In this document: positions 39,388 to 48,759 of the stretch, piece by piece
Numbering within the stretch: position 1 is the first letter of the stretch
Layout of the letters: each line of letters starts with the position of its first letter
Assembly: GCF_001273775.1 (NCBI RefSeq)
Contig: NZ_CP011801.1
Coordinates: forward strand, 2,334,001-2,398,000
Direction of reading: 5' to 3'
Length of the DNA stretch: 64,000 nt
DNA from: Nitrospira moscoviensis
GTDB lineage: Bacteria > Nitrospirota > Nitrospiria > Nitrospirales > Nitrospiraceae
The notes under the pieces: generated by a model
What the model saw: the letters and a program-made list of their open reading frames with translations, nothing else
Database searches by the model: none
Told to the model about the DNA's origin: nothing
Program-made: the position numbers and the translations under genes

Positions 39388-41793
39388 TCACGGTCCCGGC
39401 CACTTCCACTCGGTGATGTCCGCCGGATCTTTTCCTTTTTCCCGGATGTACCGGCGATGCTCCGCCAGGCGGCGCTCGTACTTCACGATGAGCGCCTCCG
39501 CGAGGGCGGCGCGCTCGGGATGCCGGGCCGCCACTTTCTGCGCCGCTTGAATCACCAGATGGTAACGGCTGCACCGGTTCTGCACCAACATGTCGAACGG
39601 CGTGGTGGTCGTCCCCTCCTCCCGATAGCCGTTCAAATCGAACCGGTCGTTGCGCGGCCGCTCCCACAACAATTGCTTGATCGCCGCGGTATAGCCGTGG
39701 AAGTTGTAGACGACGGGACAGCCGAGCGGAAACAGGCGCTGAAAGTGCGCTTCGTCCAGCCCGCGCGGATACTTTTGCGGAATGCCGAGCACCAGCAGAT
39801 CCGTCACGCTCACCAGCCGCACCCGCCACTCGGGCGCCTCGGCTTTCAGAATCGACACGGCGGCGAGCGATTCCAGCGTCAGGTTGTCGCCCGAGCAGGC
39901 GAACAGAATATCCGGATCCTCGCCGTGATGCATGCTGGCCCACCGCCAGATGGAGGCGCCGACGCGGCAGTGATCCACCGCCTCGTCGTACGTCAGCCAT
40001 TGCGGCATCGGCTGCTTGCCGGAGACGATGAGATTGATGGAATCCGTCGCCTGGAGGCACCGCTCCATCGTCACGAGCAGTGTGTTGGCGTCGGGCGGCA
40101 GATAAATGCGATAGATGTACCCCTTCTTGGTCAGCAAATTGTTGATGAACCCCGGCCCTTGATGGGAGTACCCGTTGTGCTCCTGCCGCCACGCCTCCGA
40201 CGTCAGCAGATAATTCAGCGACGAAATCGGTTTCCGCCACGGCACTTCGAGCGAGGATTTCAGAAACTTGGCGTACTGATTCATCATGCCGTCGACGATA
40301 TGCACGAAAGCCTCGTAGCAGGGGAACAGGCCGTGCCGGCCGGTCAGCAGATAGCCCTGCAGCCACCCTTGACAGTTGTGCTCGCTCAACACTTCCATGA
40401 CGCGGCCTTCGCGGCTGGTTTGCTCCGTGCCGTCCGGAAGAGGCCAGACATATTGGCGGTCCGTGACCTCGAGTACCGCGCCCAGACGGTTGGATTCCAG
40501 TTCGTCGGGGCACATGATACGGAAGTTTTTCGCCGCGCGATTGAGCCGCAGCAGGTCCCGCAGATAGAGGCCGAGTTGCCCGACGTTGCTCCGGACGACG
40601 TGCCCCCGCGTCGTCACATCGACCGCCAGGTCCGGCAGCGACGGCAAGACAAGCGGCCGGCGCATGGCGCCACCGTCCGCGTGCGGATTCATCGCCATCC
40701 GGCGGTCGCCGCGCGGGCAGGCGGCGCGCAGATCCTCGGCCGGCCGGCCTTCCGCATCGAACAGCTCCCATGGGCGATAGGACCGCAGCCAGGATTCGAT
40801 CACCCGCAGATGCTTCGGATTCTTCTTGGCGTCCTTCGCCGGAACTTGATGGGCGTGGAACGTGCCTTCGATGCGGATGCCGTCGATGTCGGACGGACCG
40901 GTCCAGCCCTTCGGCGTGCGCAGAATCAGCAGGGGCCACCGCGGCCGGTCGACGATCTCGCCTCCCCGCGCCCGCTGCTGCAGCGCCCGGATGTCCTGAT
41001 AGGCCCAGGCCATCGCGCGCGCCAGATCCTCGTCGATCCGCCCGCCGAGCGACACGATGCGGGGCGCGTAGCCGTAGCCGGCGAACAACGCCGTCAACTC
41101 GTCGTCGTTCATCGAAGCGAAAATGGTCGGATTGGCGATCTTGAAGTCGTTCAGGTGCAGAATGGGCAGCACCGCGCCGTCGGTCGCGGGATTGATGAAC
41201 TTGCTGCTGTGCCAGGCTCCGGCCGTCGGGCCCGTTTCCGCCTCCCCGTCGCCGACGATGCAGGCCACGATGAGATCCGGATTGTCCAGGACGGCGCCGA
41301 AAGCGGTAGCCAACGCATAGCCCAATTCCCCGCCCTCGTGGATCACGCCGGGGTACAGCGGCGACAAGTGGCTGGGAAACCGATCGGGCCACGAAAACCA
41401 AGTGACGAAGCGCGTGAGGCCGGCGAGGTCCTGCGTGAGCTCGGGAAAATACTCCGTCAACGTCCCTTCGAGATACATGTTCGCCAGATTCGCCGCCGCG
41501 CCGTGTCCCGGCCCGGTGACGAGCAGGATACTCGCGTCCGTTTTGACGATCAGCCGGTTCAGGTGCTGGTAGATCACGTTGATGCCGGGCGCGGTGCCCC
41601 AATGGCCCAGCAGCCGGTCCTTGATGTGCTCGGGACGCAGCGGTTCTTCCAAGAGAGGATTGGCGCACAGGTAGATTTGCGCCGCGGACAGATAATTGGC
41701 GGCGCGCCGATAGCGCTCCATCGCCGCCGTGTCCTCGCGCGTCAATGTCTCCAATCCGCCGGCCACCGCATCCGTTCCCGTATCACGTGCCAT
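39388..41793 (-). CDS. xfp: Phosphoketolase (xylulose-5-phosphate/fructose-6-phosphate)
   Basis: 801 residues, full length for the family, with AAGGAGG before the ATG. Conserved blocks: LGHWGTAPGIN, VTGPGHGAAANLANMYLEG, the TPP/Mg motif VGDGEAETGPTAGAW, and NGYSHQGPGFINNLLTKKG. It splits xylulose-5-P or fructose-6-P with phosphate to acetyl phosphate and an aldose phosphate. The gene lies directly downstream of ackA on the same strand, so acetyl phosphate can be turned into acetate and ATP. A family A palindrome sits between the two genes. Confidence 0.96.
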   Translation of the reverse strand: MARDTGTDAVAGGLETLTREDTAAMERYRRAANYLSAAQIYLCANPLLEEPLRPEHIKDRLLGHWGTAPGINVIYQHLNRLIVKTDASILLVTGPGHGAAANLANMYLEGTLTEYFPELTQDLAGLTRFVTWFSWPDRFPSHLSPLYPGVIHEGGELGYALATAFGAVLDNPDLIVACIVGDGEAETGPTAGAWHSSKFINPATDGAVLPILHLNDFKIANPTIFASMNDDELTALFAGYGYAPRIVSLGGRIDEDLARAMAWAYQDIRALQQRARGGEIVDRPRWPLLILRTPKGWTGPSDIDGIRIEGTFHAHQVPAKDAKKNPKHLRVIESWLRSYRPWELFDAEGRPAEDLRAACPRGDRRMAMNPHADGGAMRRPLVLPSLPDLAVDVTTRGHVVRSNVGQLGLYLRDLLRLNRAAKNFRIMCPDELESNRLGAVLEVTDRQYVWPLPDGTEQTSREGRVMEVLSEHNCQGWLQGYLLTGRHGLFPCYEAFVHIVDGMMNQYAKFLKSSLEVPWRKPISSLNYLLTSEAWRQEHNGYSHQGPGFINNLLTKKGYIYRIYLPPDANTLLVTMERCLQATDSINLIVSGKQPMPQWLTYDEAVDHCRVGASIWRWASMHHGEDPDILFACSGDNLTLESLAAVSILKAEAPEWRVRLVSVTDLLVLGIPQKYPRGLDEAHFQRLFPLGCPVVYNFHGYTAAIKQLLWERPRNDRFDLNGYREEGTTTTPFDMLVQNRCSRYHLVIQAAQKVAARHPERAALAEALIVKYERRLAEHRRYIREKGKDPADITEWKWPGP

Positions 41794-41814
41794 CGAGCGC
41801 CTCCTTCCTTTACA

Positions 41815-41893
41815 TGAGCGTTGAGTAAGAAAGCGTTGAGCGTTGGGCTTTCGTCCTTTACCTCAATGCTCAATGCTTTGCCGCTCAACGCTT
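41815..41893. repeat. Family A element between ackA and xfp
   Basis: GAGCGTTGAGTAAGAAAGCG opposes CTCAATGCTCAATGC / GCCGCTCAACGC. It overlaps the last codons of ackA and provides the TGA stop. Confidence 0.85.
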
Positions 41894-43090
41894 CTCACTC
41901 AGCGCCCGCCAGGTGTCGCGCGCGATCTCGCGTTCTTCATCGACGCCCGCGACGTACACGGCGATACGAGACGACTCTCGGCCGATCATGACCATGTCCC
42001 CCGCCGCGACGGAGACGGCGGCGCGGTTGCGCGCGTCGTCCAACGTCACGCCGCACCATTCCATTTCCGCGCAGATCTTCGCCCGCACCGACGACGACCG
42101 TTCTCCGATGCCGCCGCCGAAGATGACGGCGTCCGCGCCGCCCAACGCGGCGAGATAGGCGCCGACATATTTTTTGGCCCGATAGCAGAAGACGTCGATG
42201 GCGAAGGCCGCCTGGGCGTGACCTTGCGCCGCCGCGGATTCCAGCACGTCCATGTGGCTCGACAGCTCGGACAGGCCCAGCAGGCCGGAGCGTTCGTTCA
42301 GCAGCCGTTCGACGTCCTGCACGTCCATCCCTTCGCGCCGCGCCAGATAGGCGACGAGCGCCGGATCCACGTCGCCGGACCGCGTGCCCATCACCAGGCC
42401 TTCGAGCGGCGTGAAGCCCATCGAGGTGTCCACCGATCGGCCCTCGCGGACGGCCGTCACCGAACAGCCGTGCCCCAACTGCAGCGTGACGGCGCGGACG
42501 GTGTCCTGCGCCCTCGCCTGCGCCTCGGCATACAGGCGCACCATCGACGCATGGGCGATGCCGTGGAAGCCGTACCGCCTGATGTCGTGTTTCGCCGCCA
42601 GCGGCCGAGGCAGCGCGTAGGCGGCCGCGCGGGCCGGCAGCGAGCGATGAAAGGCCGTGTCGAACGACGCCGCCATGGGCACGGCGTCTCCCAGCCACGT
42701 CCGAGTCGCCTCGATCGCGTCGAGCGCCGGCGGATTGTGCAGCGGCGCGAGGTCCGACAGGCGCCGGAGGTCCGCCCGCACCGCCGGCGTGAGGATCGTG
42801 GTGTCGGTGAAACGGCGGCCGCCGTGTACGACACGATGCCCCACCGCGTCGATCGGACGGCCGCCCCACTCGTCCGCGAGCCACGCCACGGCCTCGCGCA
42901 TGTCGCGCACGGCGCGCGTCTCGCCGCCGCGGGGCGCCGCCCCGGAGCGGTCGGTCCATCGCGCCTCGGCGCCGATGCCATCGATCCGGCCGGCGCGGGC
43001 GACCCGGACCGCCGGCGTCGCGGAGGCCGCGATCTCGGCGTCGCACCATTTCATCGACGAACTGCCGCAGTTCAACACCAGAATTCGCAT
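41885..43090 (-). CDS. ackA: Acetate kinase
   Basis: 401 residues with GGAGGAG before the ATG. Motifs: LNCGSSSMKW, GHRVVHGG, FDTAFHRSLP, RYGFHGIAHASM, and LGHGCSVTAVREGRSVDTSM followed by GFTPLEGLVMGTRSGDVDP. The usual LGNGAS is LGHGCS here. It converts acetyl phosphate plus ADP to acetate and ATP. First gene of the ackA-xfp unit, with a 7-4-7 palindrome 44-61 bases upstream. The stop codon and last codons come from a family A palindrome. Confidence 0.95.
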   Translation of the reverse strand: MRILVLNCGSSSMKWCDAEIAASATPAVRVARAGRIDGIGAEARWTDRSGAAPRGGETRAVRDMREAVAWLADEWGGRPIDAVGHRVVHGGRRFTDTTILTPAVRADLRRLSDLAPLHNPPALDAIEATRTWLGDAVPMAASFDTAFHRSLPARAAAYALPRPLAAKHDIRRYGFHGIAHASMVRLYAEAQARAQDTVRAVTLQLGHGCSVTAVREGRSVDTSMGFTPLEGLVMGTRSGDVDPALVAYLARREGMDVQDVERLLNERSGLLGLSELSSHMDVLESAAAQGHAQAAFAIDVFCYRAKKYVGAYLAALGGADAVIFGGGIGERSSSVRAKICAEMEWCGVTLDDARNRAAVSVAAGDMVMIGRESSRIAVYVAGVDEEREIARDTWRALSEKR

Positions 43091-43133
43091 CCGCTCCGCT
43101 CCTCCAGCATGGCGTACAAAGCCCGCCGTTCAA

Positions 43134-43151
43134 CTAGGGCATCCCCTAGCG
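43134..43151. promoter_or_regulatory. 18-bp palindrome in the ackA / regulator divergent region
   Basis: ACTAGGG, CATC, CCCTAGC: same 7-4-7 layout as at 29021-29038. It lies between ackA (minus) and the NarL-type gene at 43285 (plus), and is a candidate operator for that or the convergent regulator at 44013. Confidence 0.6.
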
Positions 43152-43184
43152 CAAAAAAATATCGACCCGTTGTATCTTGCGTCT

Positions 43185-43213
43185 TGAGTCTGCCCGACGA
43201 ACTCAGTACACTT
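43185..43213 (+). promoter_or_regulatory. Sigma70-like promoter of the NarL-type regulator
   Basis: TTGAGT, 17 bases, TACACT. It would start transcription near 43220, about 65 bases before the ATG at 43285. Confidence 0.45.
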
Positions 43214-43284
43214 TCACTAAACGCAAGGCAAACGGTTTCTCTCCTCCGTCACCGATACAACCAAAGCTTGAAATAGGAAATCCG

Positions 43285-43938
43285 ATGTCTGACATATGCC
43301 GTGTTCTCTTGGCGGATGATCACGTGCTCGTCGCCGAAGGCATTCAGAAACTGCTGGAGCCGGAGTTTGAACTGGTCGGGATCGTGGCCGACGGGCGGTC
43401 CCTGGTCGCCGCCGCGGCAAAATTGCAGCCCGACATCGCGGTCGTCGACATCTCGCTGCCGCTGTTGAACGGACTCGACGCGTCGCAGCACGTGAAGAAG
43501 ACGAATCCCAACATCAAGATCATCATCCTCACCATGCACTCCGAGCCCAACTTCGTGACGCAGGCGTTTCGCGTCGGCGTGTCGGGCTACGTGCTGAAGC
43601 AGTCGGTCGGCTCCGAACTGGTGCAGGCGATCCGGGAAGTGATGAAGGGACGCACCTTCGTGTCGCCGATGGTCACGCAGAGTCTCGTCGATCAAGCGGT
43701 GAATCCGTCAGGGTCGGGCGAGGCCAACGGGTTCGCGCAAACGCTCAGCTCCCGCCAGCGCGAAGTGCTGCAGTTGGTCGCCGAAGGGAAGGCGACGAAA
43801 GAGATCGCGTCGATCCTCAACGTGTCGATCAAAACCGTCGAGTTTCACAAGACGCGCATCATGAAAGAGCTCCGCCTGCGCACCGCGGCGGAGCTGACCA
43901 AGTACGCCATCTCCGCGGGATTGACTTCGATCCACTGA
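43285..43938 (+). CDS. NarL/FixJ-type response regulator
   Basis: 217 residues from the ATG at 43285; an earlier start (43177) would overlap the promoter. N-terminal receiver (LADDHVLVAEGI, phospho-acceptor Asp in VVDISLPLLNG, switch Lys in YVLKQS) and C-terminal LuxR helix-turn-helix (LSSRQREVLQLVAEGKATKE, SIKTVEFHKTRIMKEL). It should be phosphorylated by a HisKA_3-type kinase; the many such kinases in the window are candidates. Divergent from ackA, convergent with a paralogue at 44013-44654. Confidence 0.94.
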   Translation: MSDICRVLLADDHVLVAEGIQKLLEPEFELVGIVADGRSLVAAAAKLQPDIAVVDISLPLLNGLDASQHVKKTNPNIKIIILTMHSEPNFVTQAFRVGVSGYVLKQSVGSELVQAIREVMKGRTFVSPMVTQSLVDQAVNPSGSGEANGFAQTLSSRQREVLQLVAEGKATKEIASILNVSIKTVEFHKTRIMKELRLRTAAELTKYAISAGLTSIH

Positions 43939-43941
43939 GAA

Positions 43942-44008
43942 CAGCATTGAGCGTTGAGAATGCACCCGTGCGCCTCTCAATGCTCAAAGCTCTCTTGCTC
44001 AATGCTGA
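43942..44008. repeat. Family A element between two convergent regulators
   Basis: CAGCATTGAGCGTTGAG opposes CTCAATGCTCAAAGC / GCTCAATGCTG. It fills the whole gap between the two stops and may act as a bidirectional terminator. Confidence 0.85.
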
Positions 44009-44012
44009 CCTT

Positions 44013-44654
44013 CTACAGCGACGTGATGCCCTGGGCCAGGGCGAACTTGATGAGGTCGGAGGTGGTGTGGACGCCGAGCTTGCGGGTGATGTTCGCTTTG
44101 TGGAATTCCACCGTCTTCATGGAAATGTTCAGCTGCTGGGCGATGTCCTTCGTCGAGCGTCCGTCCGCCAGCAGCACGAGAATCTCGCGCTGGCGTCCGG
44201 TCAGATCGCTGGAATAGCCCTCCGGCCTGAACCATTCATGCTCGACGGCCTCCCGCACGTCGGCGTCGATTTTGCGCGACACGAACCGCCGGTTCGCCAT
44301 CACCGCATCGATCGCCGCATGCAACTCATCCGACGCCGACTGCTTCAGCACATAGCCCGAGGCGCCGGCGCGAAACGCTTCGCTCACCGAAATCGCTTCG
44401 GTCAACATCGTCACCAGAATGATCTTGACGGAGGGGAGGAGAATCTTCAGTTGCCGCGCGGCGTCGAAGCCGCTCAGACCGGGCAGCATCGCGTCGAGCA
44501 ACACCACGTCGGGGTGCAGCTCCTTGGCGAGGCTCAGCAGCTCTTGGGCGTCGTGCGCGGACCCGACGACCGTGAACTGCGGCTCGAGCAACTGCCGGAG
44601 ACTGTCCAACACCAAGGGATGATCGTCGACAAGCAGGACGTTCGCTCTAGACAT
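44013..44654 (-). CDS. NarL/FixJ-type response regulator, second paralogue
   Basis: 213 residues. Receiver LLVDDHPLVLDSL with Asp in VVLLDAMLPGLSG and Lys in YVLKQSASDE; LuxR helix-turn-helix (LTGRQREILVLLADGRSTKD, SMKTVEFHKANI). It shares the YVLKQS and TVEFHK blocks with the regulator at 43285-43938, so the two likely come from a duplication followed by inversion. No kinase gene is adjacent. Confidence 0.94.
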   Translation of the reverse strand: MSRANVLLVDDHPLVLDSLRQLLEPQFTVVGSAHDAQELLSLAKELHPDVVLLDAMLPGLSGFDAARQLKILLPSVKIILVTMLTEAISVSEAFRAGASGYVLKQSASDELHAAIDAVMANRRFVSRKIDADVREAVEHEWFRPEGYSSDLTGRQREILVLLADGRSTKDIAQQLNISMKTVEFHKANITRKLGVHTTSDLIKFALAQGITSL

Positions 44655-44903
44655 CGCCGTATCGGTTCCTGAGGCATAACGAGCCCCTACCGCAGTTCAG
44701 GTGCTCGACCCCATCATTATCTATCTGTGTCCGCGAATTCAACCGGAGAAAAACGGCCAGCACCGCGGCTCCGCGCCCATCATCGAATACTCTATCAATA
44801 ACCCCGGCGACCGAGAAACTGGGTGGGACCCTTGGCGGCCGCGCCAAATAGGCTGGGGGTGTCCCGAGTACGCCGTGCGCCGGCCGCCGGGGTACGCTCA
44901 TCT

Positions 44904-45416
44904 ATGGAGAGGACAGGCCCACGCCGGCGCCCGAGCGGCCTCTACCTCGAATCGACGCCGGATGAACGGTACGGCGTGTTGCCGGGGGAAGACCGGCCGG
45001 TGCGGGATGTCATGACCCGCCGCATCGTGACGATCAGTCCGGAGACGTCGGTCCGGGAAGCGGCGCAGCTCATGCGCGATCATCGGACGGACGCGCTCGT
45101 CGTCGCCGACGGCTCCCGGCTCCTCGGGATCGTGACGGAGCACGACGTGGCCACGCAGGGAGCGACGCAACAGACCCATCCGGAGCATATCCCGGTACGG
45201 CAGGTGCTGCCGTCGGGGGAGCCCCTCGCGTGCAGCGAGGAGGCGATCCTGGCCGACGCGGCCCGCCTGATGGCGGCGCGCCGCCGGCGCGCCGTCCCGG
45301 TCTTGGATGACCGCGGCGCCGTGGCGGGCGTCCTGTCGCTGCTCGATGTCGCCGGCGCCGTCATGCCGGGCGCCGCCGCGACGTGGCTGGCGGAGATACG
45401 AGAACAGGGAAAGTAA
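44904..45416 (+). CDS. Two-CBS-domain protein
   Basis: 170 residues from the ATG at 44904; the frame is open to 44823 with a low-complexity Arg-rich lead. Two CBS motifs: VRDVMTRRIVTISPETSVREAAQLM ... VVADGSRLLGIVTEHDVA, and VRQVLPSGEPLACSEEAILADAARLM ... VLDDRGAVAGVLSLLDVAG. Such proteins bind adenylates and report energy state. It lies 250 bp past the divergent regulator and just before a family B element. Confidence 0.88.
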   Translation: MERTGPRRRPSGLYLESTPDERYGVLPGEDRPVRDVMTRRIVTISPETSVREAAQLMRDHRTDALVVADGSRLLGIVTEHDVATQGATQQTHPEHIPVRQVLPSGEPLACSEEAILADAARLMAARRRRAVPVLDDRGAVAGVLSLLDVAGAVMPGAAATWLAEIREQGK

Positions 45417-45423
45417 AGCAATG

Positions 45424-45503
45424 GAGCCGAGCAAGACAGGGCCGAGGAACGAGCACCGATACGGCTCCGCCTGTCTTTCGCTCGAACCTCGGCCCTCGGC
45501 ACT
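45424..45503. repeat. Family B element between the CBS and ferritin-like genes
   Basis: GAGCCGAGCAAGACAGGGCC with GAGGAACGAG opposes CTCGAACCTCGGCCCTCGGC. It fills most of the 119-bp gap. Confidence 0.8.
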
Positions 45504-45535
45504 GTCCCACTTGACTACCAGAGAGGAGAACTACC

Positions 45536-46069
45536 ATGAGAGACGGATCGTTCACCATGGACGTCCAGGCCATTCGCGACCGGGCCCGGCAGCAAATTCA
45601 GGACGGCGCGGTCACCGCCGGCTACAAAGGCAAGCCCGAGGTCGTGCTCCGGCTGCTCAACGAAGCACTCGCCACCGAATTGGTCTGCACGCTGCGCTAC
45701 CGGCGCCACTACTTCATGGCCAAGGGCATCCACTCCGACAGCGTGAAAAGCGAGTTCCTGCAGCACGCGCAGGAAGAACAGGCGCACGCCGACGCGCTCG
45801 CCGAACGCATCGTGCAGTTGGGCGGCGAGCCGAATTTCTCTCCGGCCGGCATTCTCGACCGCAGCCATTCGGAATACGCCGAAGGCACGACGCTGGAGGA
45901 CATGATCAAAGAGGACCTGATCGCCGAGCGGATCGCCATCGACAGCTATCGGGAGATGATCGAGTACATCGGCGGGGACGATCCCACCACCCGCCGTCTG
46001 CTGGAAGAGGTGACGGCCAAGGAAGAGGAGCACGCCGAGGACTTGGCGAGCCTCTTGGCCAAGCAATAG
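45536..46069 (+). CDS. Ferritin-like/bacterioferritin-type protein
   Basis: 177 residues with GAGAGGAGAA before the ATG. Four-helix ferritin fold with diiron ligand patterns: [79 protein letters not shown] (Glu and E-x-x-H pairs). It may store iron or detoxify peroxide. It is followed by glgX after 13 bp and lies downstream of the CBS gene. Confidence 0.9.
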   Translation: MRDGSFTMDVQAIRDRARQQIQDGAVTAGYKGKPEVVLRLLNEALATELVCTLRYRRHYFMAKGIHSDSVKSEFLQHAQEEQAHADALAERIVQLGGEPNFSPAGILDRSHSEYAEGTTLEDMIKEDLIAERIAIDSYREMIEYIGGDDPTTRRLLEEVTAKEEEHAEDLASLLAKQ

Positions 46070-46082
46070 CGGGCCGGATGCC

Positions 46083-48245
46083 ATGAGCCGGCTGATGTCC
46101 AGACCGGGCCACCCTTACCCGCTGGGAGCGACCTGGGACGGAGAAGGGGTCAACTTCGCCCTGTTCTCCGAAAACGCCACGGCGGTCGAGCTGTGCCTCT
46201 TCGACCGGGCGGACCAGGAAAAGGAAACCCACGTCATCCGCCTCGAGGAACGGACGAACCAGGTCTGGCACATCTTCCTCCCGGAAGTCCGCCCCGGCCA
46301 GTTGTACGGATTCCGCGTGCACGGCCCGTACGAGCCCCGGGCCGGTCATCGCTTCAATCCGAACAAGCTGTTGATCGATCCGTACGCCAAAGCGCTGCAG
46401 GGCCGCGTGCAGTGGTCCGACGCCATGTTCGGCTACCGCATCGGCGATCCCGACGCCGACCTCTCGTTCGACGACCGCAACAACGCGCCCCACGTTCCGA
46501 AGTCCGTCGTGATCGAACAGGCGTTCACGTGGGGGGACGACCGTCCGCTCCGCCGGCCCTGGAGCGAAACCGTCATCTATGAAGCGCATGTGCGGGGCTT
46601 CACCATGCGGCATCCGCTCGTGCCGGACGCCTTGCGCGGCACCTATGCCGGTCTGGCGACGCGCCCCGTCATCGAATATCTCCAACGGCTCGGCGTGAGC
46701 GCGATCGAGTTGCTCCCCGTGCACGCCCTCGTCGACGATCAGCACCTGCTGGACAAGGGGCTCACGAATTACTGGGGCTACAACTCCATCGGCTACTTCG
46801 CGCCCGAGCCGCGGTACGCGGCCCAGCCGGAGCTCGTCGTCAATCAATTCAAAACGATGGTGAAAACGCTCCACAGCGCCGGCATCGAAGTCATTCTGGA
46901 CGTGGTGTACAACCACACGGCGGAGGGCAATCACCTCGGACCCACCCTCTGCTTTCGCGGCATCGACAACGCCGCCTATTACCGGTTGAAGCCCGACGAG
47001 CCGCGCTACTACATGGACTATACCGGCACCGGCAACACGTTGAACGTCCGGCATCAGCGGACCTTGCAGCTCATCATGGACAGCTTGCGGTATTGGACGC
47101 TGGAGATGCACGTGGACGGATTTCGCTTCGACCTCGCCGCCGCGCTCGCGCGCGAGCTCCACGACGTGGACCGCCTCGGCGGCTTCTTCGACATCATCCA
47201 GCAGGACCCGGTCCTGTCGCAGGTCAAACTGATCGCCGAGCCCTGGGACATCGGCGAAGGGGGCTATCAGGTCGGCAACTTCCCCGCCGGATGGGCCGAA
47301 TGGAACGGCCGCTACCGCGACACGATCCGGCGCTACTGGAAGGGCGACGGCGGGCAGGTAAGCGAGCTCGGCTACCGCCTGTCGGGCAGCAGCGATTTGT
47401 ACGAGGCCAGCGGCCGCCGGCCCTTCGCCAGCATCAACTTCGTCACCGCGCACGACGGGTTCACGCTGCATGACTTGGTGTCCTACAACCACAAACACAA
47501 CGAGGCCAACCGCGAAGACAACCAGGACGGATGGGACGACAATCAAAGCTGGAATTGCGGCGTCGAAGGCCCTACCGACGATCCGGCGATCCTCCAACTG
47601 CGGTGGAGGCAGAAGCGGAACATCTTGGCCACGCTGCTGCTGTCGCAGGGCGTCCCCATGATCTGCGGCGGCGACGAACTCGGACGGACCCAGCAGGGGA
47701 ACAACAACGCGTACTGCCAGGACAACGCGATCAGCTGGATCGACTGGGCGCGCTCGCCGGACGACGAGGCGTTCCTGCGGTTCACCACGGCGCTCCTGAT
47801 GCTGCGGGCCGCGCATCCCGTGTTCCGGCGCCGGCAGTTCTTTCAAGGACGCAGCATCTACGGCGCCGACATCAAGGACCTGTCATGGTTCCGTCCCGAC
47901 GGCCACGAAATGACGCCGAAGGACTGGCAGCAGGGCTATGTCCGCTGTCTCGGCGTGCAATTGGCCGGCGACCGGATCGAGGAGCGGGACCATCTCGGCA
48001 ATCCCATCCGCGACGATACGTTCCTGCTCCTGATGAACGCCCATCACGAAACGATCCCCTTTCAACTGCCCGCGCATCCCGAACCGAGGCCGTGGCAACT
48101 GGTGGTGGACACCATGCAGCCGGTGATTCCCGCCCGCGCCCCCCTGCGCGCCGAAGGCGACCGCTACGATCTCCACGGGCGCTCGCTGGCGCTCCTCCAG
48201 ATGGATACGTCCGTCCCCGGCCCGCGTCTCCGGCCGCGGACGTGA
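46083..48245 (+). CDS. glgX: Glycogen debranching enzyme GlgX (GH13)
   Basis: 720 residues. N-terminal CBM48-like domain ([20 protein letters not shown]) and GH13 barrel with conserved regions [19 protein letters not shown] (nucleophile Asp), IAEPWDIG (acid Glu) and [20 protein letters not shown]. It removes alpha-1,6 branches left after glycogen phosphorylase. Full length, motifs intact. It begins 13 bp after the ferritin-like gene, so the two are probably co-transcribed. Together with 13780-15948 it gives the cell two types of debranching enzyme. Confidence 0.96.
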   Translation: MSRLMSRPGHPYPLGATWDGEGVNFALFSENATAVELCLFDRADQEKETHVIRLEERTNQVWHIFLPEVRPGQLYGFRVHGPYEPRAGHRFNPNKLLIDPYAKALQGRVQWSDAMFGYRIGDPDADLSFDDRNNAPHVPKSVVIEQAFTWGDDRPLRRPWSETVIYEAHVRGFTMRHPLVPDALRGTYAGLATRPVIEYLQRLGVSAIELLPVHALVDDQHLLDKGLTNYWGYNSIGYFAPEPRYAAQPELVVNQFKTMVKTLHSAGIEVILDVVYNHTAEGNHLGPTLCFRGIDNAAYYRLKPDEPRYYMDYTGTGNTLNVRHQRTLQLIMDSLRYWTLEMHVDGFRFDLAAALARELHDVDRLGGFFDIIQQDPVLSQVKLIAEPWDIGEGGYQVGNFPAGWAEWNGRYRDTIRRYWKGDGGQVSELGYRLSGSSDLYEASGRRPFASINFVTAHDGFTLHDLVSYNHKHNEANREDNQDGWDDNQSWNCGVEGPTDDPAILQLRWRQKRNILATLLLSQGVPMICGGDELGRTQQGNNNAYCQDNAISWIDWARSPDDEAFLRFTTALLMLRAAHPVFRRRQFFQGRSIYGADIKDLSWFRPDGHEMTPKDWQQGYVRCLGVQLAGDRIEERDHLGNPIRDDTFLLLMNAHHETIPFQLPAHPEPRPWQLVVDTMQPVIPARAPLRAEGDRYDLHGRSLALLQMDTSVPGPRLRPRT

Positions 48246-48393
48246 TCGCGACCCCGCCCGGTCCGCCGACTCGGGCCCGCTTCCCCTCTCCCCTAGGGAC
48301 ACGGACAGTCGTTCCGCGCGTGGAGGCGCGTTAGAACAATAGCAGGACGCATTACGGCCAACTGACTAACTCACGATGAAAGAGGAGGCACAC

Positions 48394-48675
48394 ATGAGAC
48401 GATTCACCATCGTAACCGGCATGATCCTCGCCGTGGCGGCGAGCCCGGCCTGGGCGCTCTTCGAGACCAACAAGGAATTGATCTCCAACGCCAAGATCAA
48501 CCTGGAAGACGCCATCCGGAATGCGGTCAAGGAAGTGCCCGGACGGGCCGCCGAAGCGGACCTCGGGAAAAACGACGGGAAGACCGTCTGGAAGATCGAA
48601 ATCATCGACAAGAACAACAAGAGCCAAACGGTCTACGTCGACGCGCAGACCGGCATGGCCAAGCTGGAGAAGTAA
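48394..48675 (+). CDS. Small secreted PepSY-domain protein
   Basis: 93 residues from the ATG at 48394, with AGAGGAGG upstream; the earlier ATG at 48376 lies before that site. Signal peptide VTGMILAVAASPAWA, then one PepSY unit (NLEDAIRNAVKEVPGRAAEA, VWKIEIIDKNNKSQTVYVDA). PepSY modules bind or inhibit proteases and ions in the envelope. First of a run of small exported proteins. Confidence 0.85.
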   Translation: MRRFTIVTGMILAVAASPAWALFETNKELISNAKINLEDAIRNAVKEVPGRAAEADLGKNDGKTVWKIEIIDKNNKSQTVYVDAQTGMAKLEK

Positions 48676-48685
48676 CAGGCTTGCC

Positions 48686-48741
48686 GGGGGCGAGCACCGG
48701 AGGGCCGGGGACTCGTACCTCGGCCCTCGTTCCTCGGCCCT
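48686..48741. repeat. Family B element
   Basis: GGGGGCGAGCACCGGAGGGC opposes CCTCGGCCCTCG. It fills the 69-bp gap before the next gene start. Confidence 0.75.
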
Positions 48742-48759
48742 GAAATGGAAAGGAGGACC

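Noticed and set aside
39457..41817. 786-codon open frame opposite phosphoketolase
   Set aside because: Antisense shadow of a GC-rich gene; the other strand has all phosphoketolase motifs.
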